DNA from: Athalassotoga sp964433875
GTDB lineage: Bacteria; Thermotogota; Thermotogae; Mesoaciditogales; Mesoaciditogaceae
Length of the DNA stretch: 20,509 nt
Direction: 5' to 3'
NCBI GenBank assembly: GCA_964433875.1
Contig: CAYSSO010000030.1
Span: forward strand, 1-20,509
Shown piece by piece: positions 7,207-14,863 of this stretch. The position numbers and the translations under genes are program-made. Position 1 is the first letter of the stretch. Every line of letters starts with the position of its first letter. The notes beneath the pieces are model-generated. The model was not told the origin of the DNA, did no database searches, and worked only from the letters and a program-made list of their open reading frames with translations.

Positions 7207-8221
7207 GCAAAAATAGAGATTCATAAAGTTCTTCCCACATTCTTAAAACATTTTGTTCAGAATAGAACTCTGCAATCTTTTTGGATCGCGCGTCGTATTC
7301 ATTTCGAAGATCCTCTCGATCCTTCAATCCTTTGATAAGAGAGGCAAAGCCGGCTGGATCATTTGAAGAAAGGTAATCATCGAAAAATATTTCTTTGTAA
7401 AGCGGAATATCCCTTAGGACAAGAGGCAGGCCACACTGCGTGGCTTCAAGTACTGTCATCGGAAAAAGTTCTTGATAAGACGGCAAAAAAAGGACATCGG
7501 CTGCCTGAAAATACTTTGCAACCTCTAAACGATCCAAAATCCCCGTGAAAATTATATTTGAAGGCGGATTTTTCATTATCTCTTTGTACCTTTCATATCC
7601 ATCCGTTATCTTTCCAAAAGAGAAGCCTCCAATCCAGACGAAAAGAAAGTCTGGAAGCAATTTCGCCGTCTCCACAAAGTCATCTATTCCCTTTCGCTTC
7701 TGAACCTGACCGGCGCCGACGACCACGAATTTATCTGGCGATATATTTAGATTCTTTCTTAATTCAGATTTTTGGATCCCGTCAACGGGGTGAAAAAACT
7801 CTTTTGAAACGTAATTTGGAACGTAGGCAATTTTGTCTCGATCCAGACCATCTTTTACAAGTTCATCCTTATAAAAAGGATTTACAACAACGAGTTTATC
7901 CGCTTGCCTGTAAAAATTTATTATGTATTTTACGATGATCGGAAATAAAACCTTTGGAATTTTTAGACTTCCCTTAAGCGAGTCCGGCATAACGTGACAA
8001 CTTATGACTATTTTTTTGCCGCGATTTTTGTATTTTTTTATTAGAAAGTAAGAACCTATATCAAACGTGTGAACGTGAAGGATATCAAATAAGCCCTTCG
8101 AATTGACAAAAACTCTGAATCTTTTTGATTTTTGTAACAACTTTGAATGCTCTTTGAAAGCCGAATCGACGCCTTGGCCCTTAACCCTTCCTGAGATAGA
8201 ACGTATGTTTATCGATCTCAT
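7199..8221 (-). CDS. Glycosyltransferase family 4 (GT-B fold), possibly glycolipid-forming
   Basis: The 340-residue protein has a GT-B layout. The N-terminal acceptor half contains DILHVHTFDIGSYFLIKKY and VISCHVMPDSLKGSL. The C-terminal donor half contains FVVVGAGQVQKRKGIDDFVE, a Rossmann-like core, and the GT4 signature QELFPMTVLEATQCGLPLV, whose two glutamates form the E-x7-E nucleotide-sugar site. No signal peptide or membrane span is seen, so it probably works on the inner face of the membrane. The HVMPDS...GSL segment resembles diacylglycerol glucosyltransferase-type GT4 enzymes, which is family resemblance from memory only. The start is ATG 8221, with AAGGTGA 5-6 bases upstream. An alternative ATG at 8239 overlaps the GT2 stop (TAATG) but lacks a Shine-Dalgarno. 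It is co-transcribed with the upstream GT2 gene. Donor and acceptor are unknown. Confidence 0.85.
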   Translation of the reverse strand: MRSINIRSISGRVKGQGVDSAFKEHSKLLQKSKRFRVFVNSKGLFDILHVHTFDIGSYFLIKKYKNRGKKIVISCHVMPDSLKGSLKIPKVLFPIIVKYIINFYRQADKLVVVNPFYKDELVKDGLDRDKIAYVPNYVSKEFFHPVDGIQKSELRKNLNISPDKFVVVGAGQVQKRKGIDDFVETAKLLPDFLFVWIGGFSFGKITDGYERYKEIMKNPPSNIIFTGILDRLEVAKYFQAADVLFLPSYQELFPMTVLEATQCGLPLVLRDIPLYKEIFFDDYLSSNDPAGFASLIKGLKDREDLRNEYDARSKKIAEFYSEQNVLRMWEELYESLFLLD

Positions 8222-8238
8222 AAAAATCACCTTCAACA

Positions 8239-9417
8239 TTAAGATGCGTTTTTAACGAACTTAACATTTCTCCAAGGACTCGAAAAGAATAAGACCGGAT
8301 ATATAAAAGCGAATATGAGATATTCAACCGCTATATATAAAAAGGTGTCGGAGACACTTTGAAAAAAAGATTTTTTGGCGATGATTTTTAACGATGTAAA
8401 AACAAGGCCGAATATAAAGCCTCCCAAACCAAATACGATCGAAGATGGAATAGAATAAATGAAAATGGGCAAATAGGTAAAAGCGGCAAACACAAAATTT
8501 CCAAGTAAAATCGCGATCTTTTCCTCTTTGAGATAATGCGGAATTCCCATCTTTAACCAGTTAATCCTTTGTTTAAATGATTTTCCAAGAGTCGAAGGCG
8601 CTCTTTCGTGAACCGAAAGAGTTACAAAATACTCTATTTTGTATCCTTTGTCTCGCAGGTATTTTCCCATTTCTGTGTCCTCGCTAAAAACCTTCTTTTC
8701 ATAATTGAATTTCTTTGCGATCTCACCCTTTATAAAAAAGCCTGACCCGGAGAAAACCCATGAAATCAGGCCTATTATTTTCATTCCCGTCATCATGAGT
8801 TCATCTGCATCACCGATTCTGTATCCTATATTTTTAACCGTGTCATTGCGCCTTGCCAGATGAACCACATCGATATTTTGACTTCTGGCAACATAAAGCC
8901 CCTTTTTAAAATCTTCAAAAGAAACCCTTGAGTCCGCGTCTATGACAAAGAAATAATCGGCGTCGATGGAATGAAAAGCATCCTCAATTCCCTTTCCCTT
9001 TGGATGAATAATTTTATCTGTATTTTTAATCCTCACAATCTCGATTCTTCCGGGATATGATCTTGATTTTTCGATCAATCGTTCGTAAGTGCCGTCTACA
9101 GAATTGTCATCATAGATACGCATTTTGACGTTATCGGGAAAGGAAAGGTAATGATCGACGGTGTCAAGTATTACCTTTCCTTCATTTTTCTCAACTGTGA
9201 TTATGAATATATTTAATCTTTCCCATTGGGCGTCTTTATAGGCTCTCTCTTCAAAATGAATTCGCGAATTTAAATATTTTAAGACGAAAAAGGACGAAAA
9301 AGCAAGCAGTAATAAAAAGAACGCAACCTCTACCCATAAAGGAACGAAAGAAGTGTAGAGAGCAATGACAAAAACAAATAAATATATCCCAATCGAGCAT
9401 GCCCACACGATCTTCAT
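8239..9417 (-). CDS. Membrane glycosyltransferase family 2 (BcsA/hyaluronan-synthase-like)
   Basis: The 392-residue protein has two N-terminal hydrophobic spans (about residues 4-25 and 30-48). A cytosolic GT-A domain follows, then three or so C-terminal spans (from about residue 305). Catalytic motifs in order: MRIYDDNSVDGT (first Asp pair), FFVIDADSRV (DxD-like), FSEDTEMGKYL (ED, catalytic base) and QRINW. The last is a variant of QxxRW, with Asn before the Trp instead of Arg. This arrangement is typical of membrane GT2 enzymes that build or extend glycans at the membrane. Whether this one is processive is not shown. The ATG at 9417 has AAGGAG upstream. It is the first gene of a two-gene unit with the GT4 gene. 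Product unknown. Confidence 0.85.
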   Translation of the reverse strand: MKIVWACSIGIYLFVFVIALYTSFVPLWVEVAFFLLLLAFSSFFVLKYLNSRIHFEERAYKDAQWERLNIFIITVEKNEGKVILDTVDHYLSFPDNVKMRIYDDNSVDGTYERLIEKSRSYPGRIEIVRIKNTDKIIHPKGKGIEDAFHSIDADYFFVIDADSRVSFEDFKKGLYVARSQNIDVVHLARRNDTVKNIGYRIGDADELMMTGMKIIGLISWVFSGSGFFIKGEIAKKFNYEKKVFSEDTEMGKYLRDKGYKIEYFVTLSVHERAPSTLGKSFKQRINWLKMGIPHYLKEEKIAILLGNFVFAAFTYLPIFIYSIPSSIVFGLGGFIFGLVFTSLKIIAKKSFFQSVSDTFLYIAVEYLIFAFIYPVLFFSSPWRNVKFVKNAS

Positions 9418-9539
9418 ATCCGGCTCCTTACGTTTTTATTTGCCTTTTGATTTTAACACGGTTCTTAATCTAAGTCCAAAAATGGTGTGCATATAATATA
9501 AAGGTATGGAAAAGATGAGATGGAGTGAAGGTGCTTCTT

Positions 9540-9632
9540 GTGGCGGGTAGATTGTGGCTTGTAGTACAAAGAGTTGACAATTGAAAATGGAAAATTGAAA
9601 TTGCTCACTTCTCACCCTTCACTACTCACTTT
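9540..9632. repeat. Three adjacent blocks of degenerate 7-base tandem repeats
   Basis: Read in steps of seven. Block A (9540-9567) is GTGGCGG, GTAGATT, GTGGCTT, GTAGTAC. Block B (9574-9601) is TTGACAA, TTGAAAA, TGGAAAA, TTGAAAT. Block C (9605-9632) is TCACTTC, TCACCCT, TCACTAC, TCACTTT. Each block has four units with its own conserved first three or four bases, and the blocks are separated by 6 and 3 bases. The pattern is noncoding. Heptamer tandem repeats in intergenic DNA are known elsewhere (STRR sequences of filamentous cyanobacteria), but a relationship is not implied. Confidence 0.6.
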
Positions 9633-9658
9633 TATACATACCCAAAAATTGCTATAAT
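9631..9658 (+). promoter_or_regulatory. Extended -10 promoter for the aminopeptidase gene
   Basis: TGCTATAAT at 9650-9658 is a perfect extended -10 (TGnTATAAT). A weak -35, TTTATA (9631-9636), lies 16 bases upstream. Predicted transcription starts near 9665, about 19 bases before the GTG start. That leader holds the Shine-Dalgarno GAAGGTGA at 9672-9679. Confidence 0.6.
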
Positions 9659-9683
9659 CTATAATTAAAAAGAAGGTGATGCG

Positions 9684-11381
9684 GTGAGAAAAGAATTATT
9701 GAAAGAATTTTTCCCTCAAAATGCCATTGACTTGGAATGGGAACTGTCAAAATTTCACAGATCAAAGGGTGGCGATGGCTTTTCCAAAGCGGTGAATCTG
9801 ATTCAGAATTTCGTTGGAGGGCACGTTTTAAAGTATCCTCTTGAAGGAACTTATGAAACTTGGCGAATGCCACGTGGATGGAATCTTAAAGACGGCTTTT
9901 TGAAAATCGTAAACGGGAAATACATAGTAGGCTCTCTCGCGCTCTCTCCGATAAATGCCATCTTCCTTTCCGGAAAAACAAAGGGAGTTGAAAGGCTCAA
10001 AGTTATCGATGTCGGAGAAGGAGAAAATGAAAAAGATTACAGAAAGGACATTCGTGGCAAGGCAATCCTTGCAAATGGAAACCCCGCGCAAGTTTACAGA
10101 ATGGCAAAAAAATTCGGTGCGAGATGCGTTCTTTCTTATTTTATGAGAGCACAGGATCCTTACATAAAAAGAAGCCCTGAATCGATTCCGGATGCCGTTA
10201 ACTACACTTCATTCCCCGTCGATAGCGATGAAAGCATATTTGGCTTTGCGCTCTCTTACAATCAGTACATGGATCTAAAAGCACTCGCAAAGAAAAATTT
10301 AGAAATAGAATCTTTTATGGATGTGGATCATGGCACGAATGAACTTGAGATTTTAGAAACAAGGATCGGAAAAAAAGGAAAAGAAAAACCTCTAATTCTG
10401 ACTGCCCACTTATGCCATCCGAAGCCCGGTGCAAATGACAATGCGAGTGGTTCTGCTTTACTTGCCGAAATAGTGAGGGTGTTGAAAAAATTCGAGATAA
10501 ATAGAGAAATAATAGCCCTTTGGGTACCAGAGATGTACGGTACCATCGCCTACCTTACGGATCATGATCATGATTTTGAGTTCAATATAAATCTCGACAT
10601 GGTTGGCGAAGATCAGGACATCACCGGATCCACTCTCGATATTTCATCGACGCCATGGTCTTTGCCATCTTTCATAAACGAATTGATCGCGGTTCATCTT
10701 CAAAACCCGCGTTTTCGGATGAAGGAGGGAAGTTATTCGGGAGGATCGGATCATTACATCTTCGTCGATTCTTCCATCGGTGTTCAAGCGGTATCCCTTA
10801 CACAGTGGCCCGACAGATATTACCATACAAGCGAAGATACGCCGGACAAGGCAAGCATTAGATCATTCGAATGGATAGGAAGCGCAACGCTTGAAAGTCT
10901 CGCAGAGATAATCGATGGCCTTCCAAAAGAGGTTGCTAACGCAACAGCAAGCCGCATTTTCAATGGCTTCTTGCGGTATGATGGAGATCCTCTGGTCAAA
11001 GATTGGATCGCCTTTAGGACTTACAAAAGTCTTGAGATTTTTTCAAAGTACGCCAATGTCAAAAGTTTGATGAATTACCTAAAAAAAGAGATAAATTTTG
11101 ATCTGCCCAAAGCAAAAAAGATCAAAAGGTTTAAGGGCCCTATCGGTGATTCATGGATGAATGAGAAGGACAAAGAATGGGAATTTGAGGTTCTAAAAAA
11201 ATATCCAGCCTTCAGAGATTACAAAGACGAACTTCTTAACTTTCTCGATCTGGGCTTTGATTTCAATGACGCCGTCAAGATCTCATCGGAAGAGTTTAAA
11301 ATATCAAATCTGCGCGATTCAGAATATTTTGTAAAAAGGCTTGAGGAAGAAGGACTTATTGATCTGGACAAAATCAGATGA
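9684..11381 (+). CDS. M28/DUF4910-type zinc aminopeptidase
   Basis: The 565-residue protein lacks a signal peptide, so it probably acts in the cytosol on peptides. Its metal site looks complete for the M28-like aminopeptidase fold. Visible are TAHLCHPKPGANDNASGSAL (about residues 238-257; His and Asp ligands), VPEMYGT (about 281; catalytic Glu), NINLDMVGED (about 303; Asp ligand) and YYHTSEDTPD (about 380; His ligand). A region at about residues 120-155 (KAILANGNPAQVYRMAKKFG) resembles a protease-associated insert between the N-terminal part and the catalytic core. The C-terminal 100 residues are helical and could form a winged-helix-like domain; this is uncertain. The start is GTG 9684, with GAAGGTGA 4 bases upstream. 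The gene stands alone on the plus strand. Its last 8 bases overlap the 3' end of cheB on the other strand. Specificity unknown. Confidence 0.85.
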   Translation: MRKELLKEFFPQNAIDLEWELSKFHRSKGGDGFSKAVNLIQNFVGGHVLKYPLEGTYETWRMPRGWNLKDGFLKIVNGKYIVGSLALSPINAIFLSGKTKGVERLKVIDVGEGENEKDYRKDIRGKAILANGNPAQVYRMAKKFGARCVLSYFMRAQDPYIKRSPESIPDAVNYTSFPVDSDESIFGFALSYNQYMDLKALAKKNLEIESFMDVDHGTNELEILETRIGKKGKEKPLILTAHLCHPKPGANDNASGSALLAEIVRVLKKFEINREIIALWVPEMYGTIAYLTDHDHDFEFNINLDMVGEDQDITGSTLDISSTPWSLPSFINELIAVHLQNPRFRMKEGSYSGGSDHYIFVDSSIGVQAVSLTQWPDRYYHTSEDTPDKASIRSFEWIGSATLESLAEIIDGLPKEVANATASRIFNGFLRYDGDPLVKDWIAFRTYKSLEIFSKYANVKSLMNYLKKEINFDLPKAKKIKRFKGPIGDSWMNEKDKEWEFEVLKKYPAFRDYKDELLNFLDLGFDFNDAVKISSEEFKISNLRDSEYFVKRLEEEGLIDLDKIR

Positions 11382-12387
11382 GTTCCATTATCTTTTCCGG
11401 TATTTTGTCAAGATCGAGAATGTAATCGGCAAGGCCCGCATTTACGACGGAACGTGGCATTCCGTAAACCACGGCCGTCTTTTCCGATTCAACTATTGAC
11501 GTGAAGTTCTCCCTCTTCATAAGTTTCAGGCCTTCAGTTCCATCCTTGCCCATTCCCGTAAGGATTACACACAAAATTTTCAAATTAGCCCTTGCTATGG
11601 TTGAAAGTGTAAAATCTATGGCCGGTTTCACGCCATTTATTTTTGGACCATCTGAAGGTCTCAAGTTTATTCCATCATTCACAGTAACCTCTAAGTGTGA
11701 ATCTCCCTTCGCAACGTAACCGGTCGAAGGCATGGCCTTGATCTGGGAGTTAACTTCGTAAACTTTTATCTTTGATTCTTCTGAAAGTCTATCGGCAAGG
11801 GTTTTCGTGAAATTCGCCGGCATGTGCTGGACTATCACGACCGGAATTGGAAAGTCTTTTGGAAGATTTGGAATCAAATAATCCAAAGCCTTCGGTCCAC
11901 CTGTTGAAGAGCCTATAAAGAGCATATCGTACACTCCGCGCGGGTGAAGCGTTTTGGATAATTTGGGAGGAGAGAACTTTTGAGATACCTTTGCTTTGCT
12001 CGCAAGGATCAACTTTTCCGTGAGTTCATCTATTACTTCATTCAAATCAAATGTTATTGACCCGCCAGGTTTTGTGATGAAATCAAAGGCGCCGCTCTTT
12101 AGAGCCTCTATCGTGATCTCGGCATCTTTGACGGTCAGGCTACTTACCATTATGATTGGCATGGGAAAATTCCCCATTATGGTTTTCAAGGCATTTAATC
12201 CGTCTAAAACAGGCATTTGAACATCCAATGTCATAACGTCTGCTATTCTTTTCGACGCTATTTCTATCGCATCCTGTCCATTTCTGCCGATCGCCACAAC
12301 TTCAAAACCGCGAGATTGCAAAGAATCGCGGATTATCTTTCTCATAAATGCCGAATCATCCACTATTGCAACTTTAATTTTTTCCAT
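11374..12387 (-). CDS. cheB: Chemotaxis response regulator protein-glutamate methylesterase CheB
   Basis: CheB removes methyl groups from chemoreceptor glutamates and deamidates glutamines, giving adaptation. The 337-residue protein has an N-terminal receiver domain: Asp10 and Asp11 in VDDSAFMR, phospho-acceptor Asp55 in MTLDVQMPVLDG, and KPGG near residue 105. A linker follows, then the methylesterase domain with the catalytic triad: Ser in FIGSSTGGPKAL, His in VIVQHMPANF and Asp in LTGMGKDG. All key residues are present. The start is ATG 12387, with AAAGGTG 6 bases upstream. A GTG at 12396 lies within that site. It overlaps the end of dgkA by 14 bases and is the last gene of the operon. No other che gene is adjacent. 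The chemoreceptor at 17976 is a possible substrate. Confidence 0.95.
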   Translation of the reverse strand: MEKIKVAIVDDSAFMRKIIRDSLQSRGFEVVAIGRNGQDAIEIASKRIADVMTLDVQMPVLDGLNALKTIMGNFPMPIIMVSSLTVKDAEITIEALKSGAFDFITKPGGSITFDLNEVIDELTEKLILASKAKVSQKFSPPKLSKTLHPRGVYDMLFIGSSTGGPKALDYLIPNLPKDFPIPVVIVQHMPANFTKTLADRLSEESKIKVYEVNSQIKAMPSTGYVAKGDSHLEVTVNDGINLRPSDGPKINGVKPAIDFTLSTIARANLKILCVILTGMGKDGTEGLKLMKRENFTSIVESEKTAVVYGMPRSVVNAGLADYILDLDKIPEKIMELI

Positions 12388-12826
12388 TTTTTTCACCTTT
12401 AAAAAAGATAGATACTATGAGCACATAAAAAAGATAGGCAAATAAAACTAAACTCGCGTAAAGTGAAAGGCTTAACCCGAATCTCTTTCCGAATATTATT
12501 ATAGCCACCATTATCGCGAAAATGGCGGCCGTCAGCACACCGCCAGCCGCCATGTCCTTCATGTGTTTTACCTTTTCGCTATATTGAGGATTTACAAAAT
12601 CAAGAAATTCCTCAAAAAAAGAATTGAAAGTCTCAGCAAGCAAAACGAGCGTTATCGCGAGAAAGATCCACAAAAACTCGTCTGCTTCCAATCTCAAAAT
12701 CAAAGAAACCAAAACAACTGCCGCCGCACTAACAAAGTGGATCTTCATGTTTCTTTGAGTGCTTAGCGTATGGGCCATTCCGTTAAATGCGTATTTAAAA
12801 CTATTTATCAAACTTCTTCTTTTCAT
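12374..12826 (-). CDS. dgkA: Diacylglycerol kinase / undecaprenol kinase family membrane protein
   Basis: This family phosphorylates diacylglycerol or undecaprenol with ATP in the inner membrane. The 150-residue protein starts with a basic amphipathic segment (SFKYAFNGMAHTL). Hydrophobic spans at about residues 30-46, 50-68 and 90-112 follow, with the active-site signature LAETFNSFFEEFLDFV (Glu and Asn of the E-x-x-N motif) and KHMKDMAAGGVL. A fourth span (about 119-142) makes it longer than the usual three-helix members of about 120-130 residues. The ATG at 12826 overlaps the korC stop as ATGA, and no strong Shine-Dalgarno is seen, so it is probably translated by coupling. Lipid substrate not determinable. 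Confidence 0.85.
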   Translation of the reverse strand: MKRRSLINSFKYAFNGMAHTLSTQRNMKIHFVSAAAVVLVSLILRLEADEFLWIFLAITLVLLAETFNSFFEEFLDFVNPQYSEKVKHMKDMAAGGVLTAAIFAIMVAIIIFGKRFGLSLSLYASLVLFAYLFYVLIVSIFFKGEKNGKN

Positions 12827-13464
12827 TCAAAGTTTATATTTGTACCTTTTGAATACGGCACTTTGAGATCCTTTCTTATTTGAAAAACCTTTGTCGACAA
12901 TTTGTATCCTTCATCGAGTGCTTTGAGATTTTCATCGATGTACTTTCGCGGAACATTTTCTTTTATCGCTTCTTCAAGTGCCTCATGGCCAACTATGCGG
13001 GTGGTCGCCGAGATAAGCCCCAAACTTATCGAATTGGCAAAAACCTGTCTTCCAAAGATCTCTTCAGCCCTCTGGGTTATTGGAACAGAGACGATCTTTT
13101 TTGTTGTCACCATGATAGATGGAGTCATGTCCGAGCACATCGATGAATCCACGAATATTATTCCGTTATTTTTGAGATATTTGAAATGGGCCTTAAGGCC
13201 TATATCGTGCATCGCAAAGAAGATGTCGAAAGTCTTAACTTGAGGAAAATCTATCGGCTCATCAAAGAACAAAACGTCGCAATTCGTAAGACCTCCCCTT
13301 ACCTGTGCCCCGTAAGATTGGGTCTGGACTACCCACTTTCCTTCCTTTGCAAGGGCATCGGAAAGGATCGTTCCCAAAAGCACATTTCCCTGTCCGCCTA
13401 TACCTGAAATCCTTATGCTAAATGGAATCTGCGTTGATTTTGAAGTGTAGAGATTTATACTCAT
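12823..13464 (-). CDS. korC: 2-oxoacid:ferredoxin oxidoreductase, gamma subunit
   Basis: This 213-residue protein has the gamma (catalytic-gamma) subunit fold of 2-oxoacid:acceptor oxidoreductases. It shows GIGGQGNVLLGTILSDAL at residues 21-38 and VVQTQSYGAQVRGG at about 45-58. The partner beta subunit is encoded just upstream. Together with an alpha subunit, these enzymes decarboxylate 2-oxoacids to acyl-CoA and reduce ferredoxin. The ATG at 13464 overlaps the korB stop as ATGA and has AAGGCGGGA upstream. Substrate (2-oxoglutarate, pyruvate or branched-chain 2-oxoacid) cannot be fixed from this subunit; the kor name rests on resemblance of the beta subunit. Confidence 0.85.
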   Translation of the reverse strand: MSINLYTSKSTQIPFSIRISGIGGQGNVLLGTILSDALAKEGKWVVQTQSYGAQVRGGLTNCDVLFFDEPIDFPQVKTFDIFFAMHDIGLKAHFKYLKNNGIIFVDSSMCSDMTPSIMVTTKKIVSVPITQRAEEIFGRQVFANSISLGLISATTRIVGHEALEEAIKENVPRKYIDENLKALDEGYKLSTKVFQIRKDLKVPYSKGTNINFE

Positions 13465-14282
13465 GATCCCGCCTTCAATCTTTCGCGCAATTTAGCGTAT
13501 TCAGAGACATAACCGCTCTTTTGAACGTCTAAAAATTCTCCTATGACTATTTTTCCTGATAATTCTTCCTGAGAAAGCGTTTTTGCCTTTTCAACGTTGA
13601 TGGCATTGTCTTTAAAGTATTGCATCATCCCCGGTGCGTCAGATGATTTATTGTATCTTCCGTAATACGTCGGACACTGAGTTACAGCATCGATTACAGA
13701 GGTGCCTTCGTGCGCTATCGCTTTCTGCATGTACTTTACCATCAACATGTAATGGTAAGTAGTGGCACGTGCGATGTACGTCGCACCTGCGGTTTTTGCC
13801 ATTTCAACGACATCAAATGGTTTTTCAAGGTTTCCATAGGGTGCGGTCGTCGCTCTATCGCCGAATGGCGTCGTTGGCGAGTATTGACCGCCTGTCATTC
13901 CATATATGTTGTTGTTGTAAACTATTATGGTCAAATCCATATTTCTCCTGCACGCATGGATGAAATGATTCCCTCCTATGGCCATGGCGTCACCGTCTCC
14001 GGTTATAACGATAACCTTCAAATCAGGTCTTGCAAGTTTAACACCGGTTGCGAATGCGATCGCCCTTCCGTGAAGCGTGTGCATGGTGTTAAAGTCTATG
14101 TATCCAGTGGCTCTCGAGGAACATCCTATTCCTGAAACAACGGCAATATTGCTCTTTTGGAGTCCAAGATTCTTTATTGCCTCTAACATAGCCTTTAGAA
14201 CTATTCCATTTCCGCATCCAGGGCACCAGACTGTCGGTAAATGGCCAATTCTCAAATACTCAAGTGCTTCATCCTTGTTCAA
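13461..14282 (-). CDS. korB: 2-oxoacid:ferredoxin oxidoreductase, beta subunit (TPP-binding)
   Basis: The beta subunit binds thiamine pyrophosphate and a [4Fe-4S] cluster. Cluster cysteines are visible in VWCPGCGNG, SGIGCSSRA and AVTQCPTYY (residues about 20, 23, 54 and 203). The TPP motif runs from GDGDAMAIGGNHFIHACRRN to VYNNNIYGMTGGQ. The short form, about 273 residues and starting close to WCPGCGNG, is typical of KorB-type subunits. I prefer the TTG start at 14282 because GAGGTGA lies 5 bases upstream. The GTG at 14291 overlaps the engB stop (GTGA) but falls inside that ribosome site. No alpha or delta subunit gene is next to it. Confidence 0.88.
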   Translation of the reverse strand: MNKDEALEYLRIGHLPTVWCPGCGNGIVLKAMLEAIKNLGLQKSNIAVVSGIGCSSRATGYIDFNTMHTLHGRAIAFATGVKLARPDLKVIVITGDGDAMAIGGNHFIHACRRNMDLTIIVYNNNIYGMTGGQYSPTTPFGDRATTAPYGNLEKPFDVVEMAKTAGATYIARATTYHYMLMVKYMQKAIAHEGTSVIDAVTQCPTYYGRYNKSSDAPGMMQYFKDNAINVEKAKTLSQEELSGKIVIGEFLDVQKSGYVSEYAKLRERLKAGS

Positions 14283-14287
14283 AAACG

Positions 14288-14863
14288 TCACCTCGTTTTC
14301 AATATTTCTCTTAGTATCTTCTCTGTTTCTGCCAACCCAACTCTACTAACAGACGAAAAGAAAATTATGCTCTTTGCTTCCTTAAATGTGCCTTGAACTT
14401 CGGAGACCTTTTCATTCATCTTTGATCTTGACAATCTGTCAACCTTTGTAAGGATAATGAAAGTGTCCGCAAAATGCTTAAAAAACTCAAAAGCCTCTAT
14501 ATCCGATCTCTGGTTTGGAATCATAGAATCTACCAACATGAATATACCAGATGGCTTTCTCTTTTCGAAGTAAGTGTTGACAAGTAACTGAAATTTTTCT
14601 CTTTCCACCTTTGAAGTTTTTGAATACCCGTAACCGGGAAAGTCAACAAAATAATACTTATTGTTGACTTTAAAAAAGATCAAAGATTTAGTTTTACCAG
14701 GCGTTGAACTCGTTCTTGCGATCTTTTTTCCGAAAATAACGTTAAGCATCGAAGACTTTCCGACATTAGATCTGCCCACGAAGATCACTTCTCCATCTAA
14801 AGGTGGAGGGAAATCGGAAGGGCAATGGGCATCAACGCTCAATTCAACCTTTTCAACGAACAT
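14288..14863 (-). CDS. engB: Ribosome biogenesis GTPase EngB (YsxC/YihA)
   Basis: EngB is a small essential GTPase needed for late 50S assembly. The 191-residue protein has G1 FVGRSNVGKSSMLN, switch I STPGKTKSL, G3 FVDFPGYGYSK and G4 ILTKVDRLS, followed by a G5-like FFSSVS. The domain order and length match EngB rather than Era or Der. The start is ATG 14863, with GAGGT 5 bases upstream. A TTG three bases earlier is less likely. It overlaps the 3' end of lon by 11 bases. Confidence 0.95.
   Translation of the reverse strand: MFVEKVELSVDAHCPSDFPPPLDGEVIFVGRSNVGKSSMLNVIFGKKIARTSSTPGKTKSLIFFKVNNKYYFVDFPGYGYSKTSKVEREKFQLLVNTYFEKRKPSGIFMLVDSMIPNQRSDIEAFEFFKHFADTFIILTKVDRLSRSKMNEKVSEVQGTFKEAKSIIFFSSVSRVGLAETEKILREILKTR

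Larger units (their letters stand above)
9418..9683. other. Divergent intergenic region, no gene seen
   Basis: This 266-base spacer separates the minus-strand GT2 gene from the plus-strand aminopeptidase gene. It holds the GT2 Shine-Dalgarno (AAGGAG, near 9425-9430), heptad-periodic repeat blocks at 9540-9632 and the aminopeptidase promoter at 9631-9658. I see no convincing GT2 promoter. A TAAAAT-like -10 is present on the minus strand near 9450, but its -35 is poor. No coding potential or tRNA was found. Confidence 0.6.

Noticed and set aside
9493..9498. TATAAT on the plus strand in the divergent spacer
   Set aside because: No acceptable -35 or TG extension, and it is about 190 bases from the aminopeptidase start.
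9574..9579. Perfect -35 box TTGACA on the plus strand
   Set aside because: No -10 lies 16-18 bases downstream and the hexamer is the first unit of heptad block B. The better promoter is the extended -10 at 9650-9658.
9540..9632. Repeat blocks considered as a CRISPR array
   Set aside because: Units are 7 bases, contiguous and degenerate, with no spacers of 30 or so bases and no cas genes in the window.
9652..9873. Possible 73-codon minus-strand gene at the start of the aminopeptidase
   Set aside because: It overlaps the promoter and coding start of a well-supported gene and lacks a ribosome site or family resemblance.
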